Assembly (NCBI GenBank): GCA_944323745.1 | Contig: CALUTQ010000002.1 | Coordinates: 310,001 to 374,000 of the forward strand | Length of the DNA: 64,000 nucleotides | Origin: Candidatus Avelusimicrobium pullarium | Lineage (GTDB): Bacteria > Elusimicrobiota > Elusimicrobia > Elusimicrobiales > Elusimicrobiaceae | Reading direction: 5' to 3' | Shown: piece after piece, positions 39,011-48,603 of the stretch | Layout of the letters: each line of letters begins with the position of its first letter | Position numbering within the stretch: position 1 is the stretch's first letter | Translations under genes and position numbers: made by a program | Notes under the pieces: generated by a model | The model's input: the letters and a program-made list of their open reading frames with translations, nothing else | Told to the model about the DNA's origin: nothing | The model's database searches: none

Positions 39011-40117
39011 ATGAGAATTCAAGACGATATTCAATTGGATTACTGCGACGTACTGCTGCGCCCCAAACGTTCGGCGCTGGCCTCGCGTTCTCAGGTGGAC
39101 ATTGTCCGCCGTTATACGTTTAGATGGTGCCCGCGCAGCATTGACGCTACGGGCGTTGTGGCTGCCAATATGTTTACCACCGGCACAATGGAAATAGCTC
39201 GCGAAATGCAAAAACAAAAGCTCTTTACGGCTCTGCATAAGCATTACGCGGCGGAAGATTTACTGGCCTTTTTAAAAGACAATGCCAAACTGTTTGGCAA
39301 CAACGATTTAATTTTTGTCAGCTCCGGCGTGTCCGATGCCGATTTTGAGAAACTCAGCACCGTTATGAACAGCAAGCTCGTCAATAATATTTGTATTGAC
39401 GTGGCCAACGGCTATTCCCCTTATTTGGTCAACTATGTTAAAAAAGTGCGCCAAGCCTGGCCCGAAAGCCTGATTATGGCCGGCAACGTGGTAACCGGCG
39501 ATATGACCGAAGACTTAATTTTAAGCGGGGCGGATATCGTCAAAGTGGGCATCGGCCCCGGCTCCGTTTGCACCACGCGCAAACTGACCGGCGTCGGACG
39601 CCCGCAGTTTTCCACCGTTATTGAATGTGCCGATGCCGCCCACGGCGTAGGCGGTATGATTTGCGCCGACGGCGGCTGCACCGTGCCGGGCGACGTGTGC
39701 AAAAGCTTCTGCGCCGGAGCCGATTTTGTTATGCTGGGCGGAATGCTGGCCGGCCACGAAGAAAGCGCCGGCGAAATGTGCACCAAATTCTTCCAAACCG
39801 GAGAAGCCGAAATGATTGACGACAAAACCTGTGCCCTGCGTCTGGAAGAAAAACGCTTTAAAAAGTTCTACGGTATGAGCTCCGAATATGCCCAGCAGGC
39901 TCACTACGGCGGTATGAAAAAATACCGCGCCAGCGAAGGAAAAGTGGTGGAAATTCCCTTCCGCGGCCCCATAGAACACACGCTTTTGGCCATTTTGGGC
40001 GGTCTGCGCAGCTGTATGACCTATATTGGAGCCAAACGCCTTAAAGATATGCCCAAATGCGCTACGTTCTATCGGGTAAACAGGCAACTAAACAATATCT
40101 TTGGCGAAGAAAAATAA
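39011..40117 (+). CDS. guaC: GMP reductase
   Basis: 368 aa. IMPDH/GMPR barrel with start MRIQDDIQLDYCDVLLRPKRS, catalytic-loop GIGPGSVCTTRKLTGVGRPQ, phosphate-binding DGGCTVPGDVCKSF and FVMLGGMLAGHEES, and the flap YGMSSEYAQQAHYGG. Catalyses NADPH-dependent GMP to IMP conversion. No CBS insert, which separates it from IMP dehydrogenase. The ATG has GGAG six bases upstream; the long upstream extension in frame was rejected. Ends with a strong terminator. Confidence 0.93.
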   Translation: MRIQDDIQLDYCDVLLRPKRSALASRSQVDIVRRYTFRWCPRSIDATGVVAANMFTTGTMEIAREMQKQKLFTALHKHYAAEDLLAFLKDNAKLFGNNDLIFVSSGVSDADFEKLSTVMNSKLVNNICIDVANGYSPYLVNYVKKVRQAWPESLIMAGNVVTGDMTEDLILSGADIVKVGIGPGSVCTTRKLTGVGRPQFSTVIECADAAHGVGGMICADGGCTVPGDVCKSFCAGADFVMLGGMLAGHEESAGEMCTKFFQTGEAEMIDDKTCALRLEEKRFKKFYGMSSEYAQQAHYGGMKKYRASEGKVVEIPFRGPIEHTLLAILGGLRSCMTYIGAKRLKDMPKCATFYRVNRQLNNIFGEEK

Positions 40118-40133
40118 AATAGCTTGCCTGCAT

Positions 40134-40161
40134 AAAACGCCGCCGCCAAAGGCGGCGTTTT
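40134..40161 (+). terminator. guaC terminator
   Basis: Stem AAAACGCCGCC/GGCGGCGTTTT, 6-nt loop, 17 bp after the guaC stop. Confidence 0.88.
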
Positions 40162-40263
40162 CATACCTCAAATAGCCCTTTTTGCGCCTTGCCAAATTTT
40201 AGGGCAAGAGCAACAATACTTTTATCTGGGCACATCTTTCCCCCAAGCCCGACATGTTGCGGC

Positions 40264-40290
40264 GCCCCCGCTGCCCGGCGGGGGCTTTTT
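40264..40290 (+). terminator. Second intrinsic terminator downstream of guaC
   Basis: Stem GCCCCCGC/GCGGGGGC with TTTTT following. The ~100 bp between the two terminators contain a small hairpin (CTTGCC/GGCAAG) and no open frame. It may end read-through or a short untranslated RNA. Confidence 0.75.
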
Positions 40291-40400
40291 ACGGGTTTGT
40301 AACGGGCCAGAGCGGGCTTAAGCAAGTTTTATCACAAACGGCGGCGGAAATGTTACAATAAAACAAGTCCCGGGGTTACCTGCGGCCAAAGGAGAAAGAA

Positions 40401-40817
40401 ATGATAAAAAAAGGTTCCAAAGTAAAATTTGACTATACGCTTACCGTTGACGGCAAAGTGCAAGATACTTCCGCCAACCGCGGCCCGCTGGAATATACCC
40501 ACGGCGCCGGCCAAATTATTCAAGGTTTGGAAGAAGTACTTGAACAGATGAACGTAGGCGACAAAAAAACGGTGGAAATTAAGGCGGAAAAAGCCTACGG
40601 CCCCGTTTTGCAGGAAGCCATTAAACGCGTTCCCAAAGAAGCCATTATGAATGCAGACCAGCTTAAAGTAGGCGATATGGTGGGCGCCAGCAACGGCGGA
40701 CACACCTTCCGCGCGGTGGTAAAAGAAATTTCCGACAAAGAAATTACCCTTGATTTTAACCACCCGCTGGCCGGCAAAGACCTGACCTTTGACGTAGAAA
40801 TTAAAGAAATCAATTAA
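40401..40817 (+). CDS. FKBP-type peptidyl-prolyl isomerase, SlyD-like
   Basis: 138 aa. IKKGSKVKFDYTLTVDGKVQDTS and EYTHGAGQIIQGLEEVLEQMNVGDKKTVEI start the FKBP fold. KAYGPVLQEAIKRVPKEA and VGDMVGASNGGHTFRAVV form the insert-in-flap chaperone domain of SlyD type. The fold is completed by TLDFNHPLAGKDLTFDVEI. The His-rich nickel-binding tail of E. coli SlyD is absent. Cytoplasmic folding helper. SD AAAGGAGAAAG. Extended -10 TGTTACAAT at 40351-40359 is a plausible promoter. Confidence 0.93.
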   Translation: MIKKGSKVKFDYTLTVDGKVQDTSANRGPLEYTHGAGQIIQGLEEVLEQMNVGDKKTVEIKAEKAYGPVLQEAIKRVPKEAIMNADQLKVGDMVGASNGGHTFRAVVKEISDKEITLDFNHPLAGKDLTFDVEIKEIN

Positions 40818-40826
40818 GAAACCGTT

Positions 40827-40863
40827 AAAAAACCCGCTCTCCGAAAAGGAAAGCGGGTTTTAT
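40827..40863. terminator. Bidirectional terminator between slyD-like gene and multi-PAS gene
   Basis: Stem AAACCCGCT/AGCGGGTTT with an inner TCC/GGA pairing. T-rich sequence lies outside the stem on both strands, ending the FKBP gene (plus) and the 40892-46273 gene (minus). Confidence 0.85.
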
Positions 40864-40891
40864 TTTGTCTGCCAAACTGCTCCTGCTTGCT

Positions 40892-43800
40892 TTATTTTTT
40901 GCGTATGCCGATTAAGCCGTAACCTTCCACATCGCCTTTAATGTCTTTAATCAAAAACACGTCCCAGCCGGCAGGGAAATATTTGCCGTGTTCGTCCACC
41001 AAGTCCAAATTAACTTGGAAGGCATTGCCGGACGCGCTCTTTTCCGAGGCGATAAACATATCGCGGCTGTTTTCGGCGCTGCGGATAAACTCGTCAAAGA
41101 ACTCGCGGTTTTCCACCGTTTGGCGGCGGCGGCCTGTGGCGGCCAAGAACACATTGTTGGCGTATTTGACGCGGAATTGCAAGTCCAGCACAACGGCGGG
41201 CAGATCCACATATTCCAAGGTGCGTATAAAGCTTTGCGAGGTTTCGCCCAAGGTTTTGCTGGCTTCGCGCAGTTCAATGCGCAAACTCAAAATGCGCGAC
41301 ATAATGCCTATAAGCTCCTCGGCGCCTTCTTCAAAGCGGGCTTTGGGGGCGCTGGCGGCAAAGCACAGCACACCGGCCACTTTGCCCCCCACATACAACG
41401 GGGCGGCAATCAAAGAGCCGAAATGCTTTTCTTTATGTATGCAGCGCTTGCAATTGGTGTTGGCCAAATCGGAGAAGACGACCACATTGTCGTCGCGCAC
41501 GTCAAACAGACATTCCTCCACCGGAAACACCATATACCGTTCTATATTAAACGGACTGGGCGTTGCATAGACTACGGTCATCTCGTCGGGGTTAGATTCG
41601 CGGAAGCGCATCACGATGCCGACGTCGGACTTAAACACCTTTTTGCCGAAATCTAAAATTTTATCCACCTGTTCGGTAATGGTGCATTTGTTTTCGTTGC
41701 TGATGGCGTACAATTCACGAATGTGCTTTTCGTGCGTATGCCGCTGCGTTACGTCACGCACCCAAATGATGATTTCGTCCTGTTTATCCACCGGCGTGCA
41801 AAGTGCTTCAAAGAAGCGAAGACGGCCGGCATACTCCCAGTCAAACTCAAAAGTAGTATTGATGTGCACGCTGGAAGCTTCTTTAATGGCAAAAACTTCT
41901 TTGGCGGCGGCGTCTTCCGGCCAATACTCCAGCGGCAGCTTGCCCAAGAAGGTCGTGCGGGCCTGCTCCGTAGGCAGATAAGGCAGGTTGGAGGTTACCT
42001 CTAGCACGCGGCCTTCCAAGTCCGTCTTTAAATACAAACCGGGCAGGGACTGGCGCATACTGCGCAGTTCCAACGCTTCGCGCGAGTTATGCGCCAAGCG
42101 TTCCAGCAGGTCCGACAAATCCGTCACCAAAGCCAGCACCACATTGCGCCCCGGAATATCCAGCGACGTAACCGTTACGGAAGTTTCTATCCGGCGGCCG
42201 TCTTTGGCAAACAGGGGCACGCCAAAAGAAGCGCGGCCTTTGTCTTCCAAGGTTTTGGCGGCTTGGGCAAACACTTTTTCTATATCTTCCCGATTTTTAC
42301 CGTCGGGGCTGACAAAAAGGTGTTCAAAAGGCATATTCGTCAGCTCGTCGTGGCTGTAGCCTATCAGCTGCGAAAGGAATTTATTGGCCTGCTGCACCCG
42401 CCCGAAATGGCCGTCCTCATATTCCACCGAGAAAACGGCCCCGTCGGTAGCTTCCAGCAAGGCGTTCAGCTGGGCGGAACGTTCCTGCAAAATGGACATT
42501 ATTTGTTTTTGGAAAGCCATATTGCGGAAGATGAACACATAACTGCCGTTTTGGGCGCGCTGTGCGCTGACCCGCACCGGTGTGTTTTCCAACCCGCTGG
42601 CCAGGCAAATGCTGTATTCGCGGTTTTCCACCGAGCCTTTGGAAGCCAAAATTTTGAGGTCTTCCTTCAGCAGAGGCAGGCTGGCCGAAGCAAAGATTTT
42701 GCTTATTTCCTGCCCTTTCAATTCTTCTCTGTTCAACTGACACAGCGTGCAGAAAAGGTCATTGCAGGAAGAAATTTTAAATTTAGACGAGCAGACCACA
42801 TACGGCTCTGTATCCGGCAGCAGCAAGGCAGCCGGCGGCTGGGGCGCGGCGGGCTGATGTTTTTTATGAATAATTACAGGCACCGGCGGGGGCGGGACGC
42901 TGCCCTTGGGGGTGCGGTCGCGGCGGTCCAGCGTGACCAAATAGTCCGCCTCTACACTGCCGTCTTTGGCATCGCGCCGGTTGAAAGGCTCCAGCGCCAC
43001 GTGCAGTGAGATGGTGCCTTCCCCGTGGATACGGCCCGGGAATTTGGCTTGCGCTTTGGCAAAGTCAAATTCATAATCCATACGGGCGCTTTCGCCGCGG
43101 CGCAGTTTGCGCCGCACTTCCAGCGTCAGGGCCGGACGAATGTACACGTTGCGATAGAAATTGCGGTCCGCATCGGTTAAATGGAACATATCCCGCGCGG
43201 CCTTATTCATTGTGTTAATATAGCCTTTGTGATTTAAAATAAAGGCAGGCAAGAGGCCTTTTTCAAACACATTTTTGAATTTTTCCCGTTCGCCGCGCAC
43301 TTCCCGCAGGGTTTTGTTGATGACGGTTACATCCCGCAGGAATACGATAATAATGCGCCGCCCTAAATACTTGGACGCCATTGCCGCAAATTCCACCTCG
43401 GCGCGCGCCCCCGTTTTTTTGGTCAGCGGCATTTGCACGGGGTTTTGCGAGCCTTCCAGCTCGTTAGCCACGGACTCATATTTTTCTTTGGCAAAAATTT
43501 GATAATCGGCCGGCACAAATTCAAACAAGGACTTGCGCACTATTTCTTCGGCCGTTTCATAACCCAGCACTTTGCAAGCCGCGTGGTTGGCATAGATGAT
43601 TTTTTCGTCTTCCAAAATCAAAATGCCTTCCTTGGAATTTTCCACCAGCAGCGAGTTCTTTTCCCCCGCTTCGCGAATTTGTTTTTCCATCTTCGTTTTG
43701 GCGGTAATATCTTCCGACACGTTAAGCAGGTAGTCCGGCGTGCCGTCGGCTTTATACAACGGCGTTTTGACCGTGTGCATAATTTTTACGCCTTCGGTGG

Positions 43801-46273
43801 GAGTGGAAATTAATTCCTGCGGAATATTCAGCTCTTTGCGGCTTTCAAACACTTTATTGTCCGATTCGCGCAAGAACTCTGCCTGTTCCTTGGTAATATC
43901 GGTGCGGTAATTATTCTTGCCGATTACGTCTTTGGCGGCCACGCCGAAAAGATTTTCGCTCTTTTTATTCCAAACGATATATTCCCCGTCATAGCGTTTG
44001 ACCGACAGGGCGATAGGCAGGTTATCCACCACGTTTTGCAGGAAGTTTTTCGCTTCCCGAATTTCTATTTCCTGCTGTTTCTTTTGGGTGATGTCTTCGG
44101 CGATGGTCAGCACCATAAAAGGTTTGCCTTCCGAATCAAACACCGGCGCTTTGGTTAAATGGAACAAACGCTTTTGGCCGTCCTCGCGGACATATTCTTC
44201 CTCCGGTATGTCCACAATCTTTTTATTTTTAAAGATTTCTTCTTCGCGGGCGTTGTAGGTGGCGTCCGAAGCGCTTTGCAGCTCGGCCTTCGGAAACAGG
44301 CGGTCCGCTTCTTTATTGCAGAAACACAAGCGGTGGTCGGCCCCGTACGCATAAATGGCCATAGGCGCATTGTCCAACACGGCCTGCTGAATATTTTGCG
44401 CTTCGGTCAGCTTGCGGGCCTGCTCGCGCTTGGCGGTAATGTCTTCAGCAATAGAAAGCATCATAAACGGTTTGCCTTCTTTATCGTAGACGGGCACTTT
44501 AATCAAATGCAGTATAATCTTTTTGCCGGTTTTGGTGATATATTCTTCTTCCGGTATATCCACAATTTTGCCGTTGTGGAACATTTCCTGTTCGCGTCTG
44601 CCGTAGAAGTCGTTTTCTTCCTTGTAAATGCTTTCTTTGGGGAACACTTCCAAGGCTTTTTTGTTTACAAAGGACATTACCTGATTGACGCCGCGCGCAT
44701 AAATGGCCAGCGGGGCATTGTCCAAAATGGCCTGCTGGAAGTTTTTGGACTCAATCAGTTTGCGTTCCTGTTCTTTCTTTTCGGTAACGTCTTCCACCAT
44801 CGTAATCACGAACTCGGGGTTGCCTTCCGCGTCCGACACGGGCACTTTTACCATATGCAGCAGGCGGGTATTGCCCTGTTCGGTTTTATACGGTTCCTCT
44901 GCAATATGCAAAGGCTGGCCAGATTCCAGCACCTGGGCCTCGCGGTTGAGGTAAGAGGCCACCTGCTCTTTGGTTTCGTGCGGCAGGCTGCCTTGTTCGT
45001 CAAATTTATGTTCCTCGCTGCCGAAAATAGATTCGCACATTTTATTGCGCAGCAGCATTTTGCCGGACTTTGTTCTGGCGTACAGGCCGATAGGGGCATT
45101 GTCCACAATGGCGGAAAGGAAACTGTTTGCCGTCACGATTTCTTTTTCCTGCTCGCGCCGTTTGGTTACATCTTCCACAATCGTCAGCACCAGCGGTTCC
45201 GGCCCGGCGTGTTTAAGGGGCACTTTAATCATATGAATGATTTTTTCGCTGCCATCGTGCGTGGTGTATATTTCGTCGGGGTAGTCCCGCACGGTGCCTT
45301 CTTCCAAAATTTCCCGTTCGCGCTCATTGTAGCGGCGGATAATATTTGCATCCTGATTGGGGTGCGGCGTATTGGCGTATTTGGGTTCGGCCTCGGCAAA
45401 AACGGTTTGGCTTTGTTTGTTAAAGAATGTCATTACGCCGTCCACCGTGCGGGTATAAATGCCCAGGGGCACGTGGTCCAAAATGGCTTGCAGCAAATTA
45501 CGCGTTTGCAGCAAGTCTTCTTCTTGGCGGCGGCGGGAGGTGATGTCTTCAAACACCGTAAGCACGGTATTTATTTCCCCTTGTGCGTCAAACGTGGGCA
45601 CTTTGGTAACGGACAAAGTAATTTCATTGCCGCGGGCGTTTTTAAAACTCATTTGTTTGCCCATACGGTTTTGCTTTTTCTGTTTGACCTCTTTGTCCAG
45701 CATTCCCAACGCGGCGGAAAGCTGCTGGGGCACCAAGTCCTGCATTTTACGCCCGATGGCCTGCAAAGCCGGCACACCAAACATTTTTTCGGCTTTTTCG
45801 TTCCAAATCAAACAGGCGTCTTTTTTATCCTGCACCGTTACGGCAAACGGATAATGGTCCACCACGGACTGGAAAAATGTTTTTTCCTGCATCAGCTGCC
45901 GGTATTGCGGCGCGGCATCAAAACTAAGCAGCACATAGTGCGTATCGGGCACGCGCGAAGCGCTGACGCTCATATAGACGGCTTCTATGTCTTTGGTGAC
46001 CATTTCTTTAATAAGGTTGGCAGGGCCGTGGCTTTCCAGCAGGCGCGCGATGTCCGCCAGCGGTAAGCCGTATTTGGAAATATTGCTTCCTTTCATTGCC
46101 GCCGGTTCAAAGCCCGACACCGCACCGGTGCGGCTGTTGGCAAAGACGATGTCTCCTTTCTCGTCAATCAAACAAAGGGCGGTGGGTATCAGTTCCAGCA
46201 GGGCGGTAAGTTGTTCCAAAGAATCAGGCGTTTGGCCGTTTTTAGAAAAGAAAGAAAAGATTTTGTTGGTCAT
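40892..46273 (-). CDS. Giant multi-PAS/GAF protein without a recognisable output domain
   Basis: 1,793 aa, soluble (no membrane helix, no signal). I count about 13 PAS-like units: PAS1 ~20-125, PAS2 130-250, PAS3 260-385, PAS4 385-510, PAS5 510-625, PAS6 625-740, PAS7 745-870, PAS8-9 870-1125. A Pro-rich linker follows, then PAS10-12 1165-1530, a GAF domain ~1530-1680 containing CKRCIH, and a final PAS to the C-terminus. Many units end in VEDVT/AEDIT-like motifs (PAC type). PAS3-7 are close repeats; KIVDIPEEEY occurs in both PAS5 and PAS6. No histidine kinase, GGDEF, EAL or response-regulator domain is present, though such arrays normally feed one. It may act as a scaffold or hand signal to a separate partner. 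Confidence 0.85.
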   Translation of the reverse strand: MTNKIFSFFSKNGQTPDSLEQLTALLELIPTALCLIDEKGDIVFANSRTGAVSGFEPAAMKGSNISKYGLPLADIARLLESHGPANLIKEMVTKDIEAVYMSVSASRVPDTHYVLLSFDAAPQYRQLMQEKTFFQSVVDHYPFAVTVQDKKDACLIWNEKAEKMFGVPALQAIGRKMQDLVPQQLSAALGMLDKEVKQKKQNRMGKQMSFKNARGNEITLSVTKVPTFDAQGEINTVLTVFEDITSRRRQEEDLLQTRNLLQAILDHVPLGIYTRTVDGVMTFFNKQSQTVFAEAEPKYANTPHPNQDANIIRRYNEREREILEEGTVRDYPDEIYTTHDGSEKIIHMIKVPLKHAGPEPLVLTIVEDVTKRREQEKEIVTANSFLSAIVDNAPIGLYARTKSGKMLLRNKMCESIFGSEEHKFDEQGSLPHETKEQVASYLNREAQVLESGQPLHIAEEPYKTEQGNTRLLHMVKVPVSDAEGNPEFVITMVEDVTEKKEQERKLIESKNFQQAILDNAPLAIYARGVNQVMSFVNKKALEVFPKESIYKEENDFYGRREQEMFHNGKIVDIPEEEYITKTGKKIILHLIKVPVYDKEGKPFMMLSIAEDITAKREQARKLTEAQNIQQAVLDNAPMAIYAYGADHRLCFCNKEADRLFPKAELQSASDATYNAREEEIFKNKKIVDIPEEEYVREDGQKRLFHLTKAPVFDSEGKPFMVLTIAEDITQKKQQEIEIREAKNFLQNVVDNLPIALSVKRYDGEYIVWNKKSENLFGVAAKDVIGKNNYRTDITKEQAEFLRESDNKVFESRKELNIPQELISTPTEGVKIMHTVKTPLYKADGTPDYLLNVSEDITAKTKMEKQIREAGEKNSLLVENSKEGILILEDEKIIYANHAACKVLGYETAEEIVRKSLFEFVPADYQIFAKEKYESVANELEGSQNPVQMPLTKKTGARAEVEFAAMASKYLGRRIIIVFLRDVTVINKTLREVRGEREKFKNVFEKGLLPAFILNHKGYINTMNKAARDMFHLTDADRNFYRNVYIRPALTLEVRRKLRRGESARMDYEFDFAKAQAKFPGRIHGEGTISLHVALEPFNRRDAKDGSVEADYLVTLDRRDRTPKGSVPPPPVPVIIHKKHQPAAPQPPAALLLPDTEPYVVCSSKFKISSCNDLFCTLCQLNREELKGQEISKIFASASLPLLKEDLKILASKGSVENREYSICLASGLENTPVRVSAQRAQNGSYVFIFRNMAFQKQIMSILQERSAQLNALLEATDGAVFSVEYEDGHFGRVQQANKFLSQLIGYSHDELTNMPFEHLFVSPDGKNREDIEKVFAQAAKTLEDKGRASFGVPLFAKDGRRIETSVTVTSLDIPGRNVVLALVTDLSDLLERLAHNSREALELRSMRQSLPGLYLKTDLEGRVLEVTSNLPYLPTEQARTTFLGKLPLEYWPEDAAAKEVFAIKEASSVHINTTFEFDWEYAGRLRFFEALCTPVDKQDEIIIWVRDVTQRHTHEKHIRELYAISNENKCTITEQVDKILDFGKKVFKSDVGIVMRFRESNPDEMTVVYATPSPFNIERYMVFPVEECLFDVRDDNVVVFSDLANTNCKRCIHKEKHFGSLIAAPLYVGGKVAGVLCFAASAPKARFEEGAEELIGIMSRILSLRIELREASKTLGETSQSFIRTLEYVDLPAVVLDLQFRVKYANNVFLAATGRRRQTVENREFFDEFIRSAENSRDMFIASEKSASGNAFQVNLDLVDEHGKYFPAGWDVFLIKDIKGDVEGYGLIGIRKK

Positions 46274-46392
46274 ATATATATTTATCCTCGCGCGCGCGTA
46301 GTCGCGGCCCGTAGAGGCCGTGTTTTCTATATGCTAATAAATTACCGCTTTTCTTGCAAGACGTAAATAGCGTTTTTGCAAACGGGGTGCAA

Positions 46393-46968
46393 TCAGCGTT
46401 CTTGGCGGCTGCAGGTAAGTTCGGAACCGACAAAGAAAAGCTGGTTGCGTTTATACACGCAGGATACCAGGGTGGACTCTTTTATTCCGTTTTCCGGCTC
46501 CGGCGGCAAATAACAGTCTATGCGTTTACAGTCGTATGTTTCTTTACATTGAGGGAAGGATGACGTCGGAAAATTGACCAAATACCAGGAAAATTCCAAA
46601 TTATAATTCAGCGCCTGCAAAAAGGCTTCGCAAGTGGCTTCCATCGCGGGGCATTGCGGCTGAGGCGTAACCGCTTGCCGTTCTACCCGTTCCTGCAATA
46701 AGGTGTAGCGTTGGCTGTTGACCGGACTGCCCTGCGCCAAATACACGTCAAAGCAGGAGAAATCTTCATCTATTTTACGCGGGCAGGAATATTGCTTTAA
46801 AATGTCATTTCCGGGGCAAGTGTCTTCCACGGCGTCTGCGTCGGTAGTCAGGTAATAGGGTGTTTCCCTGTCCGTCACCACGCGGTAGCGCGGCAGCGCA
46901 GGGGCCAGCCCCGCCCCGGCGCAAGCGCCCAAAAACAAACATAAAATACAAACAGAAAACAGTTTCAT
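46393..46968 (-). CDS. Cys-rich lipoprotein, unknown function
   Basis: 191 aa from the ATG at 46968. Signal MKLFSVCILCLFLGACAG has lipobox LGAC. The body carries about a dozen Cys, including DTCPGNDILKQYSCPRK, FSCFDVY, PQCPAMEATC and KETYDCKRIDC. Several could pair in the periplasm. No family recognised. It lies between the multi-PAS gene and nadB, on the same strand as both. Ribosome site GGGGG. The open frame extends upstream but without a good site. Confidence 0.65.
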   Translation of the reverse strand: MKLFSVCILCLFLGACAGAGLAPALPRYRVVTDRETPYYLTTDADAVEDTCPGNDILKQYSCPRKIDEDFSCFDVYLAQGSPVNSQRYTLLQERVERQAVTPQPQCPAMEATCEAFLQALNYNLEFSWYLVNFPTSSFPQCKETYDCKRIDCYLPPEPENGIKESTLVSCVYKRNQLFFVGSELTCSRQER

Positions 46969-46996
46969 TATGCCCCCGTTTTTGTCAGCATAGCAG

Positions 46997-47031
46997 AAGA
47001 AAAGCCCCTTCGTCAAGAAAACAAAGGGGCT
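46997..47031 (-). terminator. Terminator after nadB
   Basis: On the minus strand AGCCCCTT/AAGGGGCT stem, 13-nt loop, followed by TTTTCTTCT. It lies between nadB and the lipoprotein gene. Confidence 0.75.
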
Positions 47032-47055
47032 AGCGATTTTGTTTAATCGTTCCGC

Positions 47056-48597
47056 CTACTTAATGAAATGACAGCCGATGCTGTGCTTGTTTTTTAACGC
47101 CGCATAGGTAATCAGCAAAGCCGTCTGCGTCCCGTTGCGCAAGTCCAACAGGTCTTGGTTGAGGGCATAGTCTTTGTAGAAAACGTCTATTTCATTATGC
47201 AAGTGGCGCAAGATTTTTTCCGCGCGGCTCAAATGCGTGGCGCTGCGCACCAAACCGACGTAGTTCCACATTGTGCTTTTGAGCGTAGCCAAATCCTGCT
47301 TAATTAAATTCAGGTCCGGCTGTTTTTCCGGCACGACCCAGTCTTTCGGCTGCGGCAAACGGAAGGTTTGTTCTTTGATGTCTTTGGCGTCCGACGCCGC
47401 ACACAAATACCCCGTGGCTACGGCTTCCAGCAAAGAGGTGCTGGCCAAACGGTTCGCCCCGTGATAGCCGGTGCAGGCCGTTTCGCCTATGGCATTGAGG
47501 TTTAAAATATTCGTGCGGCCGTCTTCGGTAGCGTACACGCCGCCGCAAAAATAATGCGCCGCCGGCACCACCGGAATGGGCTGTTTGGTAATGTCCACCC
47601 CTTCTTTCAGGCACGTTTCATAAATGGCGGGGAAGCGCGCCTTCGTATGTTCGGCCGGTTCGTGCGTAATGTCCAAATATACGCAGTCGTGCGACGTTTT
47701 CAGGCGTTCTTCTTCTATGGCGCGGGCCACGATGTCGCGCGGGGCCAAATCTTTCAACGGGTGGTATTTGGCCATAAACGCTTCGCCTTTGCAGTTGCGC
47801 AAAACGGCGCCTTCGCCGCGCAGCGCTTCGGAAATCAAAAAGCTTTTGCCTTTGGCAAATACCGTAGGATGAAATTGCATAAACTCCATATTCATCACGC
47901 GCGCACCCACGCGGTAAGCCATTGCAATACCGTGCCCGTAGGCGTGCTCGGCATTGGTGGTGTGGCGATACACTTGCCCCACGCCGCCGCAGGCCAGCAC
48001 GGTCTTTTTGGCTTTAATGGCATACACTTCCCCTGTTTTATTGTCCAGCACATACGCGCCGAAACAGGTCAGCGGGGCATAGCGGTCCATAATGTCGGTG
48101 GAGCTGTGCGAAAGAGTCAGCAAATCTACGGCCGAAGTATCTTGCAAAACCGTTACGTTCTTTTCTTTTGCCAATGCCTTATGAATGGAAGAAAGCAAAG
48201 AATGGCCGGTGGTGTCTTTCCAGTAAATAATGCGGTTTTTGGTGTGGGCCCCTTCACGCGTAAAGAGCAAATTGCCTTTTTCGTCGCGGGAAAAATCGGT
48301 GTGCAGGTCTGTCAAAAAAATCTTTTTAACCGCTTCGCAGCCGGCTTTGGAAAGGGCGCGCACGGCTTTTTCGTTACATAAACCGGCCGTAGCCAAACGA
48401 ACGTCTTTCAGCAACCCTTCCACATCCAAGTGGGGTTCATACACAATGCCGCCTTGGGCCAAATCGCTGTTGGCGGTGTCCCAGCTGCCGCAGCTAAGCA
48501 GCGTTACGTGCAAACCTTGGTGGGCAGCTTCATAAGCATAGACGGAGCCGGCAATGCCCGCTCCGACGACTAAACAATCTGTTTCTACTATTCTCAT
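47056..48597 (-). CDS. nadB: L-aspartate oxidase
   Basis: 513 aa. FAD-binding start DCLVVGAGIAGSVYAYEAAHQG, then NSDLAQGGIVY. Substrate and FAD contacts appear as FMQFHPTVF, LISEALRGEGAVLRN, RDIVARAI, PVVPAAHYFCGGV and GLHGANRLASTSLLE-like (YHGANRLASTSLLEAV). Oxidises aspartate to iminoaspartate in NAD synthesis. nadA and nadC are not in the window. The ATG has no ribosome site and a TATAAT only 6 bp upstream (48604-48609), so it may be leaderless. Confidence 0.95.
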   Translation of the reverse strand: MRIVETDCLVVGAGIAGSVYAYEAAHQGLHVTLLSCGSWDTANSDLAQGGIVYEPHLDVEGLLKDVRLATAGLCNEKAVRALSKAGCEAVKKIFLTDLHTDFSRDEKGNLLFTREGAHTKNRIIYWKDTTGHSLLSSIHKALAKEKNVTVLQDTSAVDLLTLSHSSTDIMDRYAPLTCFGAYVLDNKTGEVYAIKAKKTVLACGGVGQVYRHTTNAEHAYGHGIAMAYRVGARVMNMEFMQFHPTVFAKGKSFLISEALRGEGAVLRNCKGEAFMAKYHPLKDLAPRDIVARAIEEERLKTSHDCVYLDITHEPAEHTKARFPAIYETCLKEGVDITKQPIPVVPAAHYFCGGVYATEDGRTNILNLNAIGETACTGYHGANRLASTSLLEAVATGYLCAASDAKDIKEQTFRLPQPKDWVVPEKQPDLNLIKQDLATLKSTMWNYVGLVRSATHLSRAEKILRHLHNEIDVFYKDYALNQDLLDLRNGTQTALLITYAALKNKHSIGCHFIK

Positions 48598-48603
48598 ATA
48601 TAT

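Noticed and set aside
40165-40263. Possible small structured RNA between two terminators after guaC
   Set aside because: I looked for SRP RNA, 6S, tmRNA and RNase P signatures and found none; only one short hairpin is present, so no RNA gene is called.
44159-46066. A 635-codon plus-strand open frame opposite the multi-PAS gene
   Set aside because: It has no ribosome site, mirrors the codon pattern of the PAS repeats on the other strand, and its product is an odd Phe/His/Gly-rich sequence without a family pattern.
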